A stretch of DNA of 64,000 nucleotides, taken from assembly GCA_021234155.1 (NCBI GenBank), contig JAJEKV010000044.1, positions 12,052,803 to 12,116,802 of the forward strand, read 5' to 3'. The stretch is from Isoetes taiwanensis. Taxonomy: Eukaryota > Streptophyta > Lycopodiopsida > Isoetales > Isoetaceae. The position numbers were made by a program, and so were the translations under genes. How positions within the stretch are numbered: the stretch's first letter is position 1; each line of letters opens with the position of its first letter. Under the pieces are notes generated by a model. The model was given only the letters and a program-made list of their open reading frames with translations, did not search any database and had not been told where the DNA came from. Positions 33,601 through 45,985 of the stretch are shown piece by piece.

Positions 33601-34846
33601 GGAGCTATTGTAGACGTTGAAGCTGAGACCTAGCATCTCGTATCACCTTCATGACAATAAGCCAGACATAGATATGTACCTTAAAGATGTAGTTCTATGT
33701 CAGAGTTGTGCTGGATTGTTTGAAGTTGTACCCGAGTTGCTTGCTCTTGCCCCGCTTTTGACGAATTATGGCCAATAACTTCTGTAAACAAAAACTAATC
33801 CCAATTAAATTTTGATTTGCAAAAGGTACACATCAGATAAATGTAAAAAGAAATATCCACTAAATATTCCCTAAAAGAACTCTCCCATTGGTTCATGTAA
33901 AATACTCTTAGAAATATTTCTTCATAAACGAGGATTTTCCTTTAAGGGACACCCATAACAGAGGTAGGGACAATATTTATATTTTATTCTTCTATGATAG
34001 TGTCAACCAAAATACATTTAACACACATGACATTTGACAAATGCATTTTTGGGGATTTTTACGTACAATACATGAAAAGTGCATGTAAAAAAGCACATTA
34101 TGATATGTCTCAAAAATAGAGGATTGAATCTATATATCTACCATAATAACAGGGGTCTGAGGGAGAAATTGGTTCGGTTGTGCAAAGAACCATATGTAAA
34201 ACCATCTCATGCCCAGACACTCATATAATTAGAAAAAGAAAAAGAAAAAGAAAAGGGAATTGAGAAGAGAATCACATTAGGCTGTCGGTTATATTAGTAA
34301 AAGCATTCTCTTAGAACATTGATTTTCTTGGTAGAGGTTCAAGTTTACGTATCATATTCTAAACCATAGGCTCCGTTGCAGACATATTTCAAAGCTATAA
34401 ACGCTCCAAATCATAATTGATGGATTTGACGATCGAGGTAGTCCCCTAGGTCTATAGGTGCCCAAAATCGTAATTAATGGATCTAGGGATCTGACGATTA
34501 GTAACGATTTCTCACGATCCATTGGTTCATATTGAATCTAGACCTTAGGCTATCAGGATACATTATTTTCACCAAGCATATGTAGTGAGAATGACTGATA
34601 ACGCTAGTAATTACTCCTAATAACATTATCAACCACATGCGCAATCGCCATAAATTAGAACCAAATATTTCTTATGTATTAAGTTAACCGAAAACACCTA
34701 ATTAAGGAAGCACACCCATAATCATGCAATGCTTCATGTTCTTTTACCTGAAAGATTTGCATATAGAGCAGGACATTTGTGCGATCATATATATATACAA
34801 GTGCTTGTACTATGAGGAAGTACACAAATTCTGAGCCATCAAATGA
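30670..34846. other. No gene recognised
   Basis: About 4 kb of AT-rich DNA with only short frames. Minor structure includes a diverged ~62 bp repeat at 31440-31530 (ATGGCCTAAAAGTTATTGTA / ATGACCTAGAAGTTACTGTA) and an AAAAAGAAAAAGAAAAAG run near 34230. Two palindromes are listed separately. No element ends or phased exons were seen. Confidence 0.45.
31576..31621. other. Two adjacent perfect palindromes, the first centred on a G-box
   Basis: TGTGTGCCACGTGGCACACA (31576-31595) is a perfect 20 bp palindrome whose centre CACGTG is the G-box core bound by plant bZIP and bHLH factors. Seven bases later, CAAGAATCA-A-TGATTCTTG (31603-31621) is a perfect 9 bp inverted repeat around one base. No gene start is known nearby, so a regulatory role is speculative. 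Confidence 0.6.
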
Positions 34847-36050
34847 AGATTCTCTTAGATTCTCTTAATCCCATAGATTACTTAAGACTCTCTTAAGATT
34901 CCCTTAGATTCTCAAAGACTCTATCAAGATTCCCCTACTAAACATACTTACTGTGAAAGATTCCCTAAGATTCCACAATTTTCCACTTACTGTGAAAGAT
35001 TCCCTAAGTTTCCACAAGATTTTATAAGGATTCCTCGAGATTTTCAAATATTATCACAAGAATCCTCTAGATTCTCCAAAATAGATTCTCCTACATTTCG
35101 TTGCAATGTAGATTCTCTTAGATTCTATGTAGATTCCCTTAGATTCTACAGAGATTCCCTTAGATTCTATCAAGATTCCTCTATTAAACACACTTACTGT
35201 GAAAGATTCCCTAAGATTCCACAAAGCTTCCCCTAGATTCTTAAGATTCTATAAAGATTCCTCTAGATTTTCAAACATTATCACAAGAATCCTCTAGATT
35301 CTCCAAAATTCTATGTAGATTCTCCTAGATTACGTTAGATTCAATGTAGATTCTCTTAGATTCTATGTAGATTCCTTAGATTCTCTGAGGACATTCCCTT
35401 AGATTCTATCAAGATTCCCCTATTGAACACACTTAATTTGAAAAGATTCCCTAAGATTCCACAAAGCTTCCCCTAGATTCTTAAGATTCTATAAAGATTC
35501 CTCTAGATTTTCAAACATTATCACAAGAATCCTCTAGGTTCTCGAAAATTCTATGTAGATTCTCCTAAATTCTGTTAGATTCTATGTAGATTCCCTTCGA
35601 TTATATGTAGATTACCTTAGATTCTACAGAGATTCCCCTAGATTTCTAAAGATTCCACCAAGATTCCTCCAGATTCTCAAAGATTTTATGAGGATGCGCT
35701 TAGATTCCACTAGATTCTCTACAATTAAACTTGAGATTCCCACATTCCCTAATTTTGTTGAGGTTCCCCCAGCTTCCTAAAGATTATCTCAAGATTCCTC
35801 TAGATTCCTCATATTTCTATGTAGATTCTCCTAGATCCCTTAGATTCTATGAAGATTCCCCTATATTCTCAAAGGTTTTCTAAAGATTCCCATAGAATCT
35901 CAAAGATTTCCTTGTGATTCTCATAGATTCCAGAAGATTCTCTTGAGCTTCAACTACATTCTCTAAGATCCTATGAAGATTCTCTTAGATTCTCTTGAAT
36001 TCCATAAATTCTGTAAAATTCTAAGTTTCTAAAAAGATTCTTAGTATTCG
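34847..36050. repeat. GATTCT-rich minisatellite field
   Basis: The motif (T)AGATTC(T/C)C(T/C) recurs every 10-25 bp for over a kilobase with variable spacers (TATGTAGATTCTCCTAGATT, AAGATTCC and so on). A larger unit of about 240 bp, containing CACACTTACTGTGAAAGATT and ATTATCACAAGAATCCTCTA, is visible three times from about 34920 to 35530. No reading frame survives. Confidence 0.9.
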
Positions 36051-37717
36051 ATCACATTAGCTCCAACTGCGACGGAATGATGCCAAAGCACTATTCATTA
36101 GAAGGGCGTGGGCCTCATCTTCATCCGACTCCTCTACTGCAAGTTACCGGCCTTTGAAGCCGATTATAAAAAAGAAGCTTCATAGAAAGTCCATTTATTA
36201 ATATTGGTGCCACCTCATTACCTTTTTATTAAATAAGGGTGCCATCTCACTTATTTTAATAAAAGAAATTGCAATTGATTAAAAAATTTAATGGTCAGGA
36301 TATCTCCTCCCCCTTTTGATCCAACGGCTAAGATTGATTGCACCAAAAAGCACCTTTTAAGGGACCTTCCTTGCACCTTCCCTTTAAAAAATCAAAGGCC
36401 AAGATTTCTCACGTGCCCGATCAACGGTCTAGGGATGGGGTGCATGCCCCATGCATGCCCCATGCATGTCCCATGCATGCCCCCCACTAAATCCAAGGGC
36501 CATTGTCGCGCCACCTCACAAAATGGACGGATGGGATCAATCTCTACGTAACTTTCGCCCCCCCATAGGCACATCAAGAATCCTCTAGGTTCTCGAAAAT
36601 TCTATGTAGATTCTCCTAAATTCCGTTAGATTCTATGTAGATTCCCTTTGATTATATGTAGATTACCTTAGATTCTACAGAGATTCCCCTAGATTTCCAA
36701 AGATTCCACCAAGATTCCTCCAGATTCTCAAAGATTTTATGAGGATGCGCTTAGATTCCACTAGATTCTCTACAATTCGCTTGAGATTCCCATACATTCC
36801 CTAATTTTGTTGAGGTTCCCCTAGCTTCCTAAAGATTATCTCAAGATTCCTCTAGATTCCTCATATTTCTATGTAGATTCTCCTAGATCCCCTTAGATTA
36901 TATGAAGATTCCCCTATATTCTCAAAGGTTTTCTAAAGATTCCCATAGAATCTCAAAGATTTCCTTGTGCTTCTCATAGATTCCAGAAGATTCTCTTGAG
37001 TTTCAACTACATTCTCTAAGATCCTATGAAGATTCTCTAAGATTCTCTTAGATTCTCTTGAATTCCATAAATTCTGTAAAATTCTAAGTTTCCAAAAAGA
37101 TTCTTAGTATTCGATCACATTAACTCCAATCACGACTTGTGAATGATGCCAAAGCACTATTCATTAGAAAGCTCTCGACGAGAGCAATTCAAAGGGCGTG
37201 GGCCTCATCTTCATCCCAGAGCTCCTCGCAGTTACCTACCAGTTCAGGTTATAAAAAGAAGCTTCCATAGAAAGTCCATTTATTAATATTGGTGCCACCT
37301 CATTACCTTTTATTAAATAAGGGGTGCCATCCTAATCTTTTAATAAAAAGAAATTGCAATTGATTAAAAATTTAATGGTCGATATCTCCTCCCCTTTGAT
37401 CCAATCCGCTAAAGATTGATTGCACCAAAAGCACCTTTTAAGGGACCTTCCTTGCACCTTCCCTTTAAAAAATCAAAGGCCAAGATTTCTCACGTGCGAT
37501 CAACGGTCTAGGGATGGGGTGCATGCCCCATGCATGCCCCATGCATGTCCCATGCATGCCCCCCACTAAATCCAAGGGCCATTGTCGTGCCACCTCACAA
37601 AATGGACGGATGAGATCAATCTCTACATAACTTTTGCCCCCCCATAAAAAGAAGCTTCATAGAAAGTCCATTTATTAATATTGGTGCCACCTCATTACCT
37701 TTTTATTAAATAAGGGT
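35524..37717. repeat. Tandem duplication of a ~1.05 kb block plus a partial third copy
   Basis: CAAGAATCCTCTAGGTTCTC at 35524 recurs at 36575, and the whole following order is repeated: GATTCT field, AAAAAGAAGCTTC(C)ATAGAAAG, CCATTTATTAATATTGGTGC, the ATGCATGCCCC cluster (36441-36483 and about 37520-37562) and a CCCCCCCATA end. A third partial copy (AAAAGAAGCTTCATAGAAAG to TTAAATAAGGGT) covers about 37645-37717. The duplicates differ by small indels. Confidence 0.92.
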
Positions 37718-38960
37718 ATTGTATATATATAACAGATATGTGATCAATAAACAGATACGCAATACATATGGTATTTTACATGATGGGCAAGTACGTTAGT
37801 AGTGATCATAAAACATTATTCCACAAGAGCATCATGTTTCTAAACAAACGCGAGCGGTTATTATTGAGTCCAATATTGAGACTAAATCACATGCTTGTGT
37901 ATTGCGGATTGTACTAACTAAGAATAAGAGGTACAAGTGGGGGACTATATAAGCATTAGTTGAATCATGAGTTAGGCACTACACTAGCATCTACAAATGA
38001 AGTATGGTAATTATAGTAGTCAATTGTGGGAGAAACAACTTTGATGTGGGATAAAGGGGGCCACAAAACACGATGGGGCACGTTCGAGCTACAGTAGTGT
38101 CAGAGAGGAAGACTGGGTTCAGAATGAGGGTCATTTTCTTGTAATGGATGAGCAGGGAAAGATAGGGTTCAAAAAGAGATACAAGGCAGCGATGTGAAAT
38201 TTTCCCCTTCTTATGTCCTCGGGCACTACCTTGGGCTTGGGGTCCAGTTTTGGGGCTCAATTCCTGGAGGGAACAACCTTGGCCCATGTCTGGGCTTTGA
38301 TTTATGTCATGTTGGCCATATCCAATTGATATAGGCCATTTTTGGGGTCTTTTATTACTATTATTTTTGGCAATATCCACTAGAAAGTAGTACCATAGCT
38401 AGCAAAAAATAAACTTTATCATATTGGTAATATCCAAAAAATTAGTGTTCAAATCTCCACCACAAATTGAACTATGTATTATCTAAAGCTCAAATGTGTC
38501 CTTGCTATTTTGAGGTCCGTATTTAGGGCCAATTAGGACAGCTTGGGCATGTTAATCGTATCATTTTAGTCTTGGTTTCGGAAATTCCCCAGAAGCCTTG
38601 TAAGCTACGATGTGGAATTGAAATTTCACAGTAGAGGTTAGAAAAAGGAGGAAATTTTTCTGCTAAAAATAGCCATTTTTCTTGTGCTTCAATAGGAATG
38701 GAGGAAGGAAGGAAGGAAGAAACTTTTAATGTCCACGGAACCCAATCGGGTTATGGGACCATTAGTACAAAACGGACCAAGTCCCTAACTGCAACAAGGG
38801 CCGAAGCCCACGTACAAAACATAATCACCCCCGCCCCGATTAAAACCACCTGGGAAAATCACTGTTGCCAGGATGATTAGACATCCAAAAATCCATGCTA
38901 TTGCAAGAAAAAACAAGCATACCTCCAACCGCATAAGACCACCAAACGCCTCCAAACCGT
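37718..38960. other. No gene, diverged direct repeat with 39305-39450
   Basis: Short frames only. The string ATATCCACTAGAAAGTAG...GAGGTCCGTATTTAGGGCC...ATCATTTTAGTCTTG (38370-38575) is echoed by ATATCCACTAGAAAATGG...GGGGTCCATTTTTTGGGCCC...ATCATTTTAGCCTTT (39308-39440). An old repeat pair therefore brackets the GC-rich segment. A GGAA microsatellite lies at 38701-38720. Confidence 0.45.
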
Positions 38961-39550
38961 AACCTCTTCACAACGTGTTTTGGAAAATGAGGCGCCCCAC
39001 GCCAATCGCCCGACGCCAGGGGAAGGGCGCTGAAACCGCTTCGTGGAAATCGCCTGGAGGTGCCTCCTCACTAAAAGCTCCACCGATCGAGGCATGCTCT
39101 CGGTATGGCAACGCCGGCCACGCTCTCACAAGCTCACGGCGCCATCCATCCATTTGCACCTCCCAGGCGCTTCGCCCGGACAACCACGGCGCTGGGCCCG
39201 CATAAGGCGCCGGTATTTCCAGCGCCAGCGGCGGGCGCTTTCGGGCAGGGCCAGCGAAAGGGCAGGGGAGGGAGCCCCTTAATGCACAGAAAGTTTCCCA
39301 GATCTGGGCATATCCACTAGAAAATGGTCGCTATTCCGAGAAGGAGATAAACTATAAAGCTAAAATGTGAAATCTCCTTGGGCGCTATTTCGGGGTCCAT
39401 TTTTTGGGCCCAATGGATCATTTTAGCCTTTTCGAGACTTATTTTCAGTATGAATTTTTTTGGCCCATCCTATCTGGCGGCGCCGCCTAGTCGAGCTCCC
39501 ATAAAAAGAAAGCTTATCTGAAGGCGCCGCTAACAGAAACGGCGCCGCTC
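38960..39550. other. GC-rich, GGCGCC-bearing segment upstream of the Tubby-like gene
   Basis: GGCGCC or GCGCC cores recur throughout: GAGGCGCCCCACGCC, AAGGCGCCGGTATTTCCAGC, GGCGGCGCCGCC, AAGGCGCCGC and ACGGCGCCGC. Surrounding DNA is AT-rich. It ends about 560 bp before the Tubby-like start codon and includes TTTTTTGGGCCCAATGG, a site II-like TGGGCC motif. It could be a CpG-rich promoter segment or a non-autonomous element remnant. Frames across it (several above 60 codons) overlap one another and look like GC artefacts. Confidence 0.4.
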
Positions 39551-40107
39551 TTGCCCTTTGCCAAGAAGGCCATCTCCCCTGCTTTGCTTCACAGCAGAGG
39601 CAGCTCAGCTACGGCAATCCCTGACATGGCGCTGCTTTACCTATTCTACCTTTGTTTTGCGCATTTTTTACTCTACCACTCGCATTTTTGCTAAAAAATG
39701 GTGGATTCCGGCAAGGGTTTTGATCCCGCAGGTGATCCTCGACCTTATTAGGTTTTCTAATCGAAGGAAACGGTGGGATTTATTTTTCGGTTGTTCTTGA
39801 ATCACTGTTTCATGTTTTTGGTCTGCAAGCATGGGAAAGTGATGGAGTTGGAGGCATGAAATGTTGGCTTGTTTTGTGGATACGCGGTTTAGGATTCATA
39901 GATTTGAAGATTTGTTTAGCAGGTGATTTGGATTTCGCCGACTAGGGACGGTTTGGGTAAGAAATCATGGTTTCCTCCCGGATAATGCCATGTTGAATCA
40001 AGCCCGCTTGTAGCTGCATTGAGGCCCCGTCTTCAAGGCGAGGCCTTGGCTTTTGTAAGAAGCAACTTATCTTATGCGGCACAGAGTTCGTTGCCAAATC
40101 TTTAAAC

Positions 40108-42055
40108 ATGTCACTCAAAAATTTCATCCGGGATATACAAGAGATGAAGGGAGGGATTGGTAACATTTCTAGAAGAAGCTTTGAGGCAAAGCTAACTCAT
40201 CATCAGAGGTCAAAGTCGCACAATGTAGTTTTGGGTGAGGTTCCTCAAAAATGTGAAGTATTGCAACAGAGCTGCTGGGCAAACATGCCACCGGAACTAC
40301 TCAGAGATATTATCCAACGGGTGGAATCAAGCGAGGTTTTATGGCCAGCTCGCAAACATGTTGTTGCATGTGCTGCAGTTTGCAGCACTTGGAGGGAAAT
40401 AACCAAGGAACTTGTCAAGCCACCTGAGATATCTGGGAAGCTTACGTTTCCTATCTCCCTAAAGCAGGTGCATTTATGTTGTGAAATATTTTTTTCACTT
40501 GTAAGCATTTTTTCTATTTGGAATTAGGCAGATAAAATTTATTTCCATTACGTCCAATGCGTTTAAATCCAGCTATTTCTTATGTCTCCAATTAGTGGTG
40601 TGATGGAATATTGCTGATGTTGAAATTTATGTTTTGGTAACAGCCTGGATTGAAGGACAATACAGTACAGTGCTATATCAAGCGGGATAGGACAACATCA
40701 ACCTATCGCCTATACTTAGGCCTTGCACCAAGTAAAGTTTTGCATTATTGATAATTCCAGCTGTTCTAATGCTTTTTAGGAACTTATCATGGAAAAGCTT
40801 AGATCGATTAGTTTCACATTTGACTGTAAAGTAAAACTATCTCATACATCGTTTGCCAAGCCTGAGCATATATTGTACTACCATTAGAATGCTGAAATGG
40901 TTTATTGGCAAGCTGAGTAAATTGCTTGAAATACTTGCAAAGTACATTAGAAATGCATGATGACAAACGGTAGCTGCAGAAGTTATTTCAACTGATCAAT
41001 CTTTGGGAGATCATGCCTCAACTGTGCTTTTTTTTTGTAACCCTGATTTTTGTAGGGTAGTCTTCGGTAGGTTTGTTAGTTTGAAATCCTACTGAGTTAA
41101 AGTGCTATTTGCTAAGTGAGTCTTACCCTCTGCTTGTGATTTATTTTTATCCTGTTGCCATTTTCACAATTTCTTTCTGCATGCAGCAATAAATGACAAT
41201 GGGAAGTTTCTCCTGGCTGCTCGGAAGTTTAGACGGGCTACTAGTACAGATTATATTATTTCTCTTGATGCCGATGACATGTCACGTGGTAGTAACACAT
41301 ATGTTGGTAAATTGCGGTGAGTTGATAATGTTTTTGCAGTTCCATGTTTTTACAGATGATGAGGTAGATTCTTGTATAATTGCAGGTCCAATTTCTTGGG
41401 GACCAAATTTGCAATATATGATAGCCAACCACCACATTGTGGTGCAGTGGCATCTACCAATCGGGCAGGTCGGCGTGTAGCTTCCAAACAGGTTTCTCCT
41501 CGAGTTCCTGCTGGTAGCTATAATGTTGCCCACATATCGTATGAACTAAATGTACTTGGTACCCGTGGGCCCAGGCGTATGCAATGTACTTTGCATACAA
41601 TAGGTGCATCATCAATGGAAACTAGGGGCATTGGATCTACGCCAACTGAGTTGGCTAGTTCTATGGAAGATCTATCCATTTATATACCTTCTCCAAAGCC
41701 TAGTCCATCTAGTGCTGATTTTGGTAACGTAGAATGTGAGCATGTTGGCAGTGGGTTTATGAAAGATGAACCATTAGTATTAAAAAACAAGTCTCCTAGG
41801 TGGCATGAACAATTGCAGTGTTGGTGTCTAAATTTTCGTGGACGAGTAACTGTCGCCTCTGTAAAGAATTTTCAGCTTGTTGCAGCAAGTGATCCTTCTC
41901 AGCCATTGCCTCAAAGTGAACAGGATAAAGTGTTGTTGCAATTTGGGAAGATTGGCAAAGATATGTTCACCATGGATTATCGGTACCCTCTCTCAGCATT
42001 CCAGGCATTTGCAATCTGCCTTAGCAGCTTTGATACTAAGTTGGCATGTGAATGA
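40108..42055 (+). CDS. Tubby-like F-box protein (TULP), complete, 4 exons
   Basis: Exons are 40108-40467, 40644-40731, 41187-41316 and 41386-42055, all with GT-AG borders and consistent phases (0, 1, 2). The spliced length is 415 codons plus TGA. Residues 1-50 hold the plant N-terminus ([26 protein letters not shown]). An F-box follows at about 56-111 ([38 protein letters not shown]). The TUB domain runs from about 115 to the end: [112 protein letters not shown] and the plant-typical end FDTKLACE. The F-box links substrates to SCF ubiquitin ligases. TUB domains bind phosphoinositides at the plasma membrane, and plant members act in stress and hormone signalling. Nothing disabling was seen. 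Confidence 0.95.
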
Positions 42056-43388
42056 TCTTATGCGTTGCAGTAAATTGTGAATTAGAAATCTTTGCAGGTG
42101 GTGGAAATTCACCATGGAAGCCATTGGCTGGCCCCAGAGCCCTATATTATTATGGTATATACCATTGAATACTAATACACACTTTTGATGATGACTGTTA
42201 TGGGGATGAGCCATGTGTTGTCAATCTGGTTATCCTCACCTGATTAAAAGTGAGTTGTATAATTTACACTTGCTTGCAGTGCTGGATTGTATACATTTAC
42301 ATGGGCTTACAGTGCTGGAGTAAATAATGTAGGGGAGACTTTCTGAGTGTAGCGCTGTTTCATCAATAATTAATTGATGTTCAGATGTTGATCACGCAGG
42401 GGATGTCTATGCAGTGCCTGATTGTGATGGATAGTCATTGAAATGTAGTCATTGGAAATGTTGGCGTGCGTTCTTCATTTTGTAGAGCAGCTCATGGATA
42501 TGTGCGTTCATTTTGTAGAGCAGCTCATGGATATGGGATATGTTTAGCAGCGACTTGCATTCTGTGAATTTGTTAAAATAAGTATCTAGGGCAACTTATT
42601 TTGTATACAATCACAATTGGTGAAAAGTCATTTGCAAGTTGTGGGTTGAGTCTTGACCTTATGGGCGAAAATCCTACAGGCCAGGAAAAGGGGCTAACAC
42701 GGTGCTGGAGAAAAATTAAATGGATATTTTAGTGTAGACTCTCTCAAAAGTTGCTTTTAAATCTTCTAAATCTTACGATATGCAAGGTGGTCTATAAAGG
42801 GAGGAAATATACAAGGAGGTTATGTCTATAAATAGAGGAAATGTACGAGGTTATGTTAATTTGCACCTGCATTTATATAGATCATGTTTCTACAGATAAT
42901 CAATAATATTTAAGTATCATATAATATACAAGAATTTAGCGCTGTTTAAGTGGAGATCTTTTTTTTTCTTGTTTTTGAATGTTCATCTTAGCTCTGGGAA
43001 TTGGACCCAGATACGACTATTGGTGCGTCACACAACCTGATTTATGGTAAGAGTTCTTTGTGAATAACATTTGTTGTACTTTGTGCTGTATTGTTGGTGT
43101 TTAGAAGGATCAGTACGTCCTCTTTTCTTCGGACATGTGTGAGAGCTGTGCATTGTTGTCGATGTGCAAAGACTTATGTTCGTAAGTCGAGAACTATTTT
43201 ATTAAGTGTCAGTTCTAGACAATTGTTGAATGTTGTTGAATAGGCTGATTGCAGTGGAAGTTGTCATCTATGGATTGTCCAAGGTCGATCATCTGGTTGA
43301 TGAAAGAAGTCTACTCAAGATATTGGATGAATGATTTCATTGTGTTGTGATTCATTTGTAAGTAATTTCACAGTGATGAACTTGTTGG
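42056..43388. other. 3' flank of the Tubby-like gene, no gene
   Basis: The first few hundred bases are probably 3' UTR. CATCAATAATTAATTGATG near 42360 is an AT-rich inverted repeat. No polyadenylation site can be fixed by eye. The remainder has only short frames. Confidence 0.5.
42474..42538 (+). repeat. Tandem duplication of 33 bp
   Basis: TTCATTTTGTAGAGCAGCTC followed by ATGGATATG(T/G)G occurs at 42474 and again at 42507 in perfect tandem apart from the last bases. Confidence 0.92.
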
Positions 43389-45687
43389 CTGAAAAAACTG
43401 AACCATAAAAAATGACATGTATCGTATCCATTCCAAGTACATTCCCGGATAGTGAAGATATGAGATCAGTCCTTACTTTTCTCCCTGACTTTTTATCTGA
43501 TCAAATGTTGGTTCAAAGCCATCCCTGAGAACCATTATTGATGTGGAAAGGCACAACGATGAGAGTAACTCCGCTATGCCATTTAATATATCTTTCAAAA
43601 CTGCACGCATAAACAAAACCAGTTCCATTAGCCAAAAGCAGTATTTGCATATTATTGAAAAGTTAGAAAATAAGATTCACCCAGTAGTATGGAGATGGAA
43701 CAAGAGTCATCTCCTCTGCATCTACTACACAGGAAGAGAATATCTCAATGGTTGCTCTTTTCTGATGTTATCACAAAATTATCCATGTGGAATGGATTGT
43801 CTCCATTCACTACCACTTCCATAGAATAGAATAAGATTTGACATATGCCACGAAAAAAATTTAGAAGTAACCTATAAACGCGAGGGTGTGAGGTTCTCCG
43901 GCAACAAAATGCCAAGAGATCATCCTGACTTTTCTTCTTGCCCTTAGATGTCATTAGACGTTGCTATTGAATGATGTTAGAAGAAGCCAAACAAAAATTC
44001 CAAGGGTGACGTGGGTGTCCACGTGGACATCTTAGAATTGCACGAAATCGTGCACCTCAGGTTAGGCAAGCCTGCTAACTAAATAAAATAAAAGAATAGC
44101 AGACTCTTCTCAGGATCTGACAACTTAACTTTGCCTCTCCAGTAATCTTCTCGAATTCTCAACAAGCAATCTCCTCACAAACTGTTGATTTGATAATATG
44201 GCAGATAAAACACATTGCATGTAAGTCAGACACACTTTATAATCTAACTAGCTTTTTTGTTATTGCAGGAAACTTTCTATTTTGTGTATACAGGTGTTCG
44301 ACTCTGAAACTTGTTACGCAAAAGTCTTAGGAAAGCCCATAGATAATGTCCCTTAAACTTACATATCTTGGTGCTGAAAAAACTGAACCATCATGAATTT
44401 CATAAAAAATGACATGTATCTATTTTTCTCTTGCAAATCCAATAACATAGTTCATGTATCTATTCCAAGCACATTCCCTATTGGATTTGATGTGAAGATA
44501 TGAGATCAGCCCTTACTTTTCTCCCTGACTCTTTGTCTGATCAAATGCTACTTCAAAATCGTCTCTATCACTACAGAACCATTATTGATGTGGGAAGGCA
44601 CAACGACCACATTAACTCCGCTATGCCATTTAATATGTCTTTCAAAACTGCACACATAAACAAAACCAATGCCATTTTTTGCATATTATTGAAAATATAG
44701 AAAATAAAACTCACCCAGTAGTATGGAGATGGAACTAGAATCGACTCCTCTGCATCTGCTACACAGGAAGAGAGTATCTCAATGGCTGCTCTTTTCAGAT
44801 GTTACCACAATATTATCCATGTGGAATAGATTCTCCATTCACCGCCACTTTCATAGAATTAGCCAAAATCTACAAATGTGCTAAGTGATTTGACATATGC
44901 CATGAAAAAATTTTGTTCACATGTTATGTCAACGTCAATCATACATGAAATTCCTCTGCAGAGTATTCCTCATGCTCCAAAAATTTGTGGTTCTTCAAAC
45001 CTTATATCAGTAATGAGTTTTGTACCTAGAGTACTATAAGGACAACATATTATGAGACATAGCCTCCAGGTTATAGATGTCTATGGTTGATCCGTTTGTA
45101 CTGCGCTTCAGACCATGCTAGCAGCATATAGAAGAGAGGACAAAGCTTCATACCAATGTTATTCCTCGTCCTTGCATGCTTAGAAATGAATTTGCTCCAC
45201 TAAACACCGACAAAGTGCATGTCCTCGTGTAAATTGATGTTTGCACGCAATCACAAATTGCCCTCTTCTTACCAAGGCTCTTTGAATGAGACCCGAAACA
45301 GAAAAGAAAAGATGCATTTTGATGATCCAGCCTTCTAAAGATAAAAAACACCCTTCCAGGGTTCACGAAAAAAATGGAGGAGAAATGCTTATTTGAATGC
45401 AAAGATTGATACTTTGTTTTATCGTGAAGTGACAGAAACTAAGTCAAACGAATGTTGAATATGAGGATTTAGAAGGTGACAAGGAAACTCACCGAGTTTG
45501 GTAGCTGAGAAGCGAGGCCACGAAAGAGTAATTTCAGGGGATTTCTAATTTTCTCAGTGGCGTGATCCAAAAATAAAAAATCTAACGGCCAAGTTTTAGC
45601 CACATCAATTTGTGGTTGAGCTATTAGACACGTGGATAGGCTAGAAACTCAAGGATTATTGTAGGGGGGATTAGGCAAGCCTGCTAA
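43389..45687. repeat. Diverged duplicate pair ending in TTAGGCAAGCCTGCTAA
   Basis: CTGAAAAAACTGAACCAT starts at 43389 and at 44373. Both run through TATGAGATCAG(T/C)CCTTACTT, AACTCCGCTATGCCATTTAA and TATGGAGATGGAAC to GACATATGCCA(C/T)GAAAAAA (about 43860 and 44915). Further on, each copy reaches the identical 17-mer TTAGGCAAGCCTGCTAA (44062-44078 and 45671-45687). Two members of one repeat, of about 0.7 and 1.3 kb, therefore stand in direct orientation. The family is unknown and no terminal inverted repeat partner was found. Confidence 0.75.
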
Positions 45688-45985
45688 ACAAAATCACTTC
45701 TAAAAGATATGACTCTATTACCAAAATAATAACTTAAATGTAATATTCAACTCTGTCAATATATACTAAAAATGTGCTATGCATACATGCATATGCAAAC
45801 TAACACAATTCCTTTAGCAATACAGGCACAAGGGTGCAGGCAGCATACTATCAAAACAGAGAAAACAATCAAATATCTGACGATAACCCGTGATAATGAG
45901 ATAACAAAATGTACATAGGCCGTCAAGCATCCAACAAAAAGATTCCTCTGACACCTCAAAAACCAAACACCAAAATGCTCTTCGA

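Noticed and set aside
36291-36577. Cys/His/Met-rich frames over the ATGCATGCCCC cluster
   Set aside because: Repeat read-through. The duplicated block carries indels that break the frame.
37977-37987. CACTACACTAG as a CACTA terminus
   Set aside because: Only seven bases match the terminal motif, and no subterminal motifs, partner end or target duplication were seen.
39043-39320. Overlapping frames above 70 codons upstream of the Tubby-like gene
   Set aside because: GC-rich sequence keeps several frames open at once, and none shows domain features.
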